Shown one piece after another: positions 60,596 to 64,000 of a stretch of 64,000 nucleotides of DNA (positions are counted from its first letter, which is position 1; the number at the start of each line of letters is the position of its first letter). Below the pieces are notes generated by a model. The model ran no database searches, had not been told where the DNA came from, and saw only the letters and a program-made list of their open reading frames with translations. Position numbers and translations under genes: made by a program. The DNA is taken from positions 124,001-188,000 of the forward strand of contig NZ_JACCBP010000002.1 of NCBI RefSeq assembly GCF_013408655.1, given 5' to 3'. This DNA comes from Pigmentiphaga litoralis. GTDB taxonomy: Bacteria > Pseudomonadota > Gammaproteobacteria > Burkholderiales > Burkholderiaceae_B.

Positions 60596-61558
60596 ATGCT
60601 ACGCACCCTTGCTGCGCGCGCCCTTGTGGCCGCCTTTGCCCTGATTCCCGCCACCGCGGCCCTGGCCGACACGTGGCCGTCCAAGCAGGTCCGCATGCTG
60701 ATTCCCTTCCCGCCGGGCGGCACGCTCGACACCGTGGGCCGCCTGCTGGCCCAGAAACTGACCGAACAGACCGGCCAGCAATTCGTGGTGGAAAACCGCG
60801 CGGGCGGCAACGGCATCATCGGTGCAGACGCGGTGGCCAAGGCCCCCGCCGACGGCTACACGCTGCTGTTCAACGCTTCGACGTTCACCACCACGCCGAT
60901 GACCATGAAAGCCCCGTTCGACGTCGTCAAGGACTTCCAGCCGGTTGCGCTGGTGGCCCAGGCGCCGCTGGCCGTCGCCGTCAACAAAGACCTGCCCTTC
61001 AACGACGTCAAGGGCATGCTGGCCTATGCCAAGGCCAACCCCGGCAAGCTCAGCTTCGCCATCGGGTCGACCGGATCGGCCGGCCAGCTCGCCACCGAGT
61101 TGCTGCGCCGCGCAGGCGACATGGAATACCTGGTCGTGCCCTACAAAGGCTCCGCGCCTGCGTACCAGGGACTGGTCGGCGGCATGATTTCCGGCTTCAT
61201 CGACCCGATCCTGGGGTCCATGTCCTACTACAAAGGCGGCATGCTGAAGATCCTGGCCGTCACCTCCAAATCACGCGTCCGCACGCTGCCCGACGTGCCC
61301 ACCGTTGGCGAGACCATCCCGGGCTACGAGTTCTACAGCTGGTACGGCCTGTGGGGTCCGTCCAAGCTGCCGATGGATATCGCCAAAAAGCTCAACGTGG
61401 AAGTGAACAAGGCCCTGGCCGGCGACATGCGCGACCGGCTCGAACAGCAGGGCCTGGTGCTGCAACCCGGTTCGATCGACGACTTCGTGGCCTTTCAACG
61501 CGATGACATGGCGCGGTCGCTCAAGATCGTGACCGAGGGGAATATTCGTGCCGAATGA
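60596..61558 (+). CDS. Bug/TctC-type periplasmic receptor
   Basis: 320 residues. The signal peptide ends at AALADT, and the mature part begins WPSKQVRMLIPFPPGGTLD. GGNGIIGADAVAKAPADGYT is intact. TATCGGAGA precedes the ATG. It is paired downstream with an SDR whose GTG start overlaps its end by 11 bases, so the two are tightly coupled. It probably captures the substrate of the upstream lyase. Confidence 0.92.
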   Translation: MLRTLAARALVAAFALIPATAALADTWPSKQVRMLIPFPPGGTLDTVGRLLAQKLTEQTGQQFVVENRAGGNGIIGADAVAKAPADGYTLLFNASTFTTTPMTMKAPFDVVKDFQPVALVAQAPLAVAVNKDLPFNDVKGMLAYAKANPGKLSFAIGSTGSAGQLATELLRRAGDMEYLVVPYKGSAPAYQGLVGGMISGFIDPILGSMSYYKGGMLKILAVTSKSRVRTLPDVPTVGETIPGYEFYSWYGLWGPSKLPMDIAKKLNVEVNKALAGDMRDRLEQQGLVLQPGSIDDFVAFQRDDMARSLKIVTEGNIRAE

Positions 61559-62282
61559 TGTTGAATCCGGGGCGGGGACCGGAGAGGGTACGGCGACCCG
61601 ACACGCCGTCGTCACCGGCAGCAGTTCCGGTATCGGCAAAGCCATTGCCACCGGACTGCTGGCCGAGGGCTGGCAGGTCAGCGGCCTGGACGTCGCACCG
61701 CCCACAATCGATCATGCGGGCTTCCGCTCGATGACCGTGGACCTGCGCAACGTCGACGCCATGGTCGCCGCCGCACGTGAGCTGACGGACGTTGCCGCCT
61801 TCGTCCATGCGGCAGGCGTGCTGCGCGTCGGCGCGCTCGGGCAACTGGATGCCGCAGCCGGCGCCCTGATGTGGCAGCTGCATGTGCAGGCGGCGTCCGT
61901 CCTGGCCGACGTGCTGGTCCCCGGCATGGTCGAACGCCGTCACGGCCGCGTCGTCCTGCTCGGCAGCCGCGTCGCCCAAGGCATGGCCGGCCGCAGCCAA
62001 TACGCCGCCACCAAAGCCGCGATGATCGCGCTGGCCCGCAGCTGGGCCGCCGAAGTCGCCCCCTACGGTGTCACCATCAACGTCGTTTCCCCCGCCGCCA
62101 CCCAGACGGCGATGTCGAACGACCCCGCCCGCGCCGCCGACGCGCCGCGCCTGCCGCCCATCGGCCGCCTGATCCGCCCCGAAGAAATCGCGTCCACCGT
62201 GGCCTTTCTGCTGTCCCCCGCGGCAGAGGCCATGACGGGGCAGGATATCCAGCTGTGCGGGGGCGCGTCGCTGGTGCGGTGA
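61548..62282 (+). CDS. SDR-family oxidoreductase
   Basis: 244 residues from a GTG at 61548, preceded by AGGGGA; no in-frame ATG fits before the Rossmann motif TGSSSGIGKAIA. Catalytic Tyr-Lys is in YAATK and a Ser in LLGSR. The last segments GRLIRPEEIASTVAFLLSP and GQDIQLCGG are typical. It overlaps the Bug gene. Likely a hydroxy-acid or sugar-acid dehydrogenase for this unit. Confidence 0.9.
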   Translation: MPNDVESGAGTGEGTATRHAVVTGSSSGIGKAIATGLLAEGWQVSGLDVAPPTIDHAGFRSMTVDLRNVDAMVAAARELTDVAAFVHAAGVLRVGALGQLDAAAGALMWQLHVQAASVLADVLVPGMVERRHGRVVLLGSRVAQGMAGRSQYAATKAAMIALARSWAAEVAPYGVTINVVSPAATQTAMSNDPARAADAPRLPPIGRLIRPEEIASTVAFLLSPAAEAMTGQDIQLCGGASLVR

Positions 62283-62395
62283 GGCAGGGCGCAGCGTGCG
62301 CCTTGATCAGCAAGGCGGGTGGCAGGACCAGGGCAAGCGCCGTCGCATCGTCGTGCGCGGTACGATGGCGCCGACGCCTGCCCGATGGACATCCC

Positions 62396-62698
62396 ATGAC
62401 CGAAACGCCCGCCACGGCTGCACCCGCCCCCCGCATCGCCATCACCTACTGCACCCAATGCCTGTGGCTGCTGCGCGCCGCCTGGATGGCGCAGGAACTG
62501 CTGTCCACGTTCAGCACGGAATTGGGCGAAGTCGCCCTGATCCCCGGCACCGGCGGCATCTTCCAGATCCACTACGACGACACCCTGATCTGGGACCGCA
62601 AGGCCGACGGCGGCTTTCCCGAAGCCAAGGTGCTGAAGCAACGCGTGCGCGACCGGCTGGATCCGGGACGGGACATGGGACACGTGGATCGCACGTGA
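62396..62698 (+). CDS. SelT/SelW/SelH-family (Rdx) thioredoxin-fold protein
   Basis: 100 residues. A CxxC redox motif TYCTQCLWLLRAAWMAQELL is near the N-terminus, where SelW has CxxU. GEVALIPGTGGIFQIHYDD and GGFPEAKVLKQRVRD complete the family profile. Bacterial Rdx proteins have no settled function. It has its own start 114 bases after the SDR and is convergent with the LysR at 62769. Confidence 0.87.
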   Translation: MTETPATAAPAPRIAITYCTQCLWLLRAAWMAQELLSTFSTELGEVALIPGTGGIFQIHYDDTLIWDRKADGGFPEAKVLKQRVRDRLDPGRDMGHVDRT

Positions 62699-62768
62699 GA
62701 TCCGTCGTGTCGCGGTAGACAAGGGGCAAGCCAAGGATGGCGGTCCTCCTCTTCAGGCGCGGTTGCTC

Positions 62769-63680
62769 TCACAGTCTGGCCCCCGATCGCGCCGCCTTCA
62801 TGCACCCCGCAAACACTTCCACAAACGCCAGCGCCGGCGGCGACAGTACTGCGCCGCGGCGGGTCACCAATTGCAGGTGCCGCTTCACCAAAGGTTCTCG
62901 CAGCACCTTCAGCACCAGCGACCCCGACATGGCCGCGGGCGTGCTGGCCGATGACACCACCGCCAGGCCCAGGCCCTCGGCGGCCAGCGCCAGCGCCGTC
63001 AAGGAATTCGTCGCTTCATAAGCCGGGGTCAGCAGCAGCCCGGCTTCCATGAAGGCGTTTTCGGTCAGGGTGCGGGCGATGCTGCCGGTGGCGTGGGTGA
63101 TGATGGGTTCGCCGGCCAGGTCGCGCCAACGCACCACGCGTTTGCGGGCCAGGCGATGGGTGGCCAGGCAGGCCACGGCCAGTTCGTCTTCCAGCACGGG
63201 TTGGCACACCAGTTCGCTGCTGGCTTGCACGCCGAAGGCCAGGCCGAATTCCACGTCGCGCGCGTAGATGCGGCCGATCAGTTCTTCGTTCACGCATTCG
63301 CGGAACGCGACGGCGACGCGGGGATGGTCGTCGCGAAATCGTTTCAGCACCTCGGGCAGCACCGTGCCGGCCAGCATGGGCGGCAGGGCGAGCGCGATGC
63401 GGCCGGAGTGCTGCGCGACGATGCCGCGGCTGCTGGACAGGATGGCTTCGGCATCGGCCAGCATGCGTTCGGCCATGGGCAGGATTTCGTGGCCGGCGGG
63501 CGTGAGGCTGACGCTGCGCGTGGTGCGCTCGACGAGCTTCATGGCCAGCTTGTCTTCCAGCTTGCGGATCAGGATGCTCAAGCCGGCCTGGCTGACATGC
63601 AGTTGCGCCGCCGCGCGCGAAAAGCCGCCCAGCCGCGCCAGCTGCACAAAGGCTTCCACTTGCCGAAGATTCAGATTCAT
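62769..63680 (-). CDS. LysR-family transcriptional regulator
   Basis: 303 residues with the canonical start MNLNLRQVEAFVQLARLGGF. The helix-turn-helix is RAAAQLHVSQAGLSILIRKLE. The effector domain includes IALALPPMLAGTVLPEVL and GLGLAVVSSASTPA. It is divergent from the aconitase/LeuC-family gene beginning at 63773; the 92-base gap between them is AT-rich (TTACTTATATAAGC) and probably holds both promoters. Confidence 0.92.
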   Translation of the reverse strand: MNLNLRQVEAFVQLARLGGFSRAAAQLHVSQAGLSILIRKLEDKLAMKLVERTTRSVSLTPAGHEILPMAERMLADAEAILSSSRGIVAQHSGRIALALPPMLAGTVLPEVLKRFRDDHPRVAVAFRECVNEELIGRIYARDVEFGLAFGVQASSELVCQPVLEDELAVACLATHRLARKRVVRWRDLAGEPIITHATGSIARTLTENAFMEAGLLLTPAYEATNSLTALALAAEGLGLAVVSSASTPAAMSGSLVLKVLREPLVKRHLQLVTRRGAVLSPPALAFVEVFAGCMKAARSGARL

Positions 63681-63772
63681 TGCATACCTTGATGAATGAA
63701 TAGTCGATTGTTATTTTACTTATATAAGCTCAGGGCCGACACTGATCCCACAGCAGCTCGGTGGAGGTCGCA

Positions 63773-64000
63773 GTGGGATACACCGCAATCGAAAAGGTGA
63801 TGGCGCGCACGTCGGGTCAGGCGGGCGTGGTCGCCGGGGATCTGGTCTACCCCGAGCCGGACATGGTCATGATCCATGACGGCCTGGTGCGCGAAGCCAA
63901 GGGCGAACTGGACCGTATCGGGATCGGCCGCGTGGCGGCGCCCGAGAAGGTGATGATGGTCAGCGACCATGATGTCGTCTACGGCAGCGCGCGCGCCGCG
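63773..64000 (+). CDS. Aconitase/3-isopropylmalate dehydratase large-subunit family, 5' part only
   Basis: 76 codons are open to the right edge from a GTG at 63773, with GGAGG six bases upstream; GTG 63761 is an in-frame alternative. The sequence GYTAIEKVMARTSGQAGVV, then AGDLVYPEPDMVMIHDG, matches the N-terminus of LeuC/homoaconitase-type 4Fe-4S dehydratases. KVMMVSDHDVVYG fits the region before the first cysteine. The LysR neighbour suggests a catabolic dehydratase rather than leucine biosynthesis. The product is cut by the window. Confidence 0.8.
   Translation, partial: MGYTAIEKVMARTSGQAGVVAGDLVYPEPDMVMIHDGLVREAKGELDRIGIGRVAAPEKVMMVSDHDVVYGSARAA

Overview
The window is GC-rich, densely coded DNA. 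It most likely comes from a betaproteobacterium of the order Burkholderiales, family Alcaligenaceae (Bordetella/Achromobacter/Pigmentiphaga-like). This rests on the glyA-nrdR-ribD-ribE and ribBA-ribH-nusB-thiL-pgpA housekeeping order, a RibBA with a degenerate C-terminal domain, five orphan Bug/TctC-type periplasmic receptors, the aerobic box benzoyl-CoA pathway, and many LysR/GntR-controlled catabolic units. The genus is inferred, not proven. No tRNA, rRNA, insertion sequence, phage gene or CRISPR array was seen.

Layout. 1-1616: a GntR/UTRA repressor (cut by the left edge) divergent from an amidohydrolase, with a perfect palindrome between them. 2104-5878: glyA, nrdR, ribD, ribE. 5886-14157: two LysR-controlled catabolic units, one with an FAD oxidoreductase and a nonsense-truncated Bug receptor, the other with Bug, SDR, RraA-like and enolase-superfamily genes. 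14333-19801: a tandemly duplicated two-gene module of a kexin-like S8 lipoprotein protease with P-domain followed by a small secreted protein. 19885-37195: a benzoate block with a branched-chain-type ABC importer, alpha/beta hydrolase, benzoate-CoA ligase, boxD and a DUF4863 protein on the minus strand, then boxR, boxC, boxB, boxA, two crotonases and a MaoC protein on the plus strand. It ends at a double bidirectional terminator. 37303-43285: a SYLF lipoprotein, then a LysR regulon with a LigI-like hydrolase, Bug receptor, carboxymuconolactone-decarboxylase-like protein and two paralogous EthD/DUF4286-like proteins. 43495-52050: a GntR-associated cluster (flavoprotein monooxygenase, maleamate-amidase-like hydrolase, two maleate-isomerase-like proteins, Bug, SDR, CaiB transferase, HMG-CoA-lyase-like protein) bracketed by two copies of the palindrome TTGTCCGGACAA. 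52137-53930: xdhC and trhO. 54080-58329: ribBA, ribH, nusB, thiL, pgpA, pncC. 58408-64000: two LysR regulators, a DHDPS-family lyase, a Bug receptor, an SDR, a SelW-like thioredoxin-fold protein and the start of an aconitase/LeuC-family gene.

How it works together. Benzoate is probably imported by the ABC system, activated to benzoyl-CoA, epoxidised by BoxA/BoxB, ring-opened by BoxC and oxidised by BoxD. The CoA product is then shortened by beta-oxidation, possibly using the two crotonases and the MaoC protein. BoxR would control both arms through TGCA-containing operators that overlap good sigma-70 promoters. The other units follow a recurring pattern of regulator, periplasmic receptor and a few enzymes for small (hydroxy)dicarboxylates or lactones. 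Their exact substrates cannot be read from sequence.

The most interesting item is the duplicated protease/small-protein module. Its proteases have no visible N-terminal propeptide. It resembles the Aeromonas sobria ASP/ORF2 arrangement, in which a separately encoded secreted chaperone replaces the propeptide. The two small proteins share a C-terminal tail ending in Arg, which would suit a kexin-like specificity pocket.
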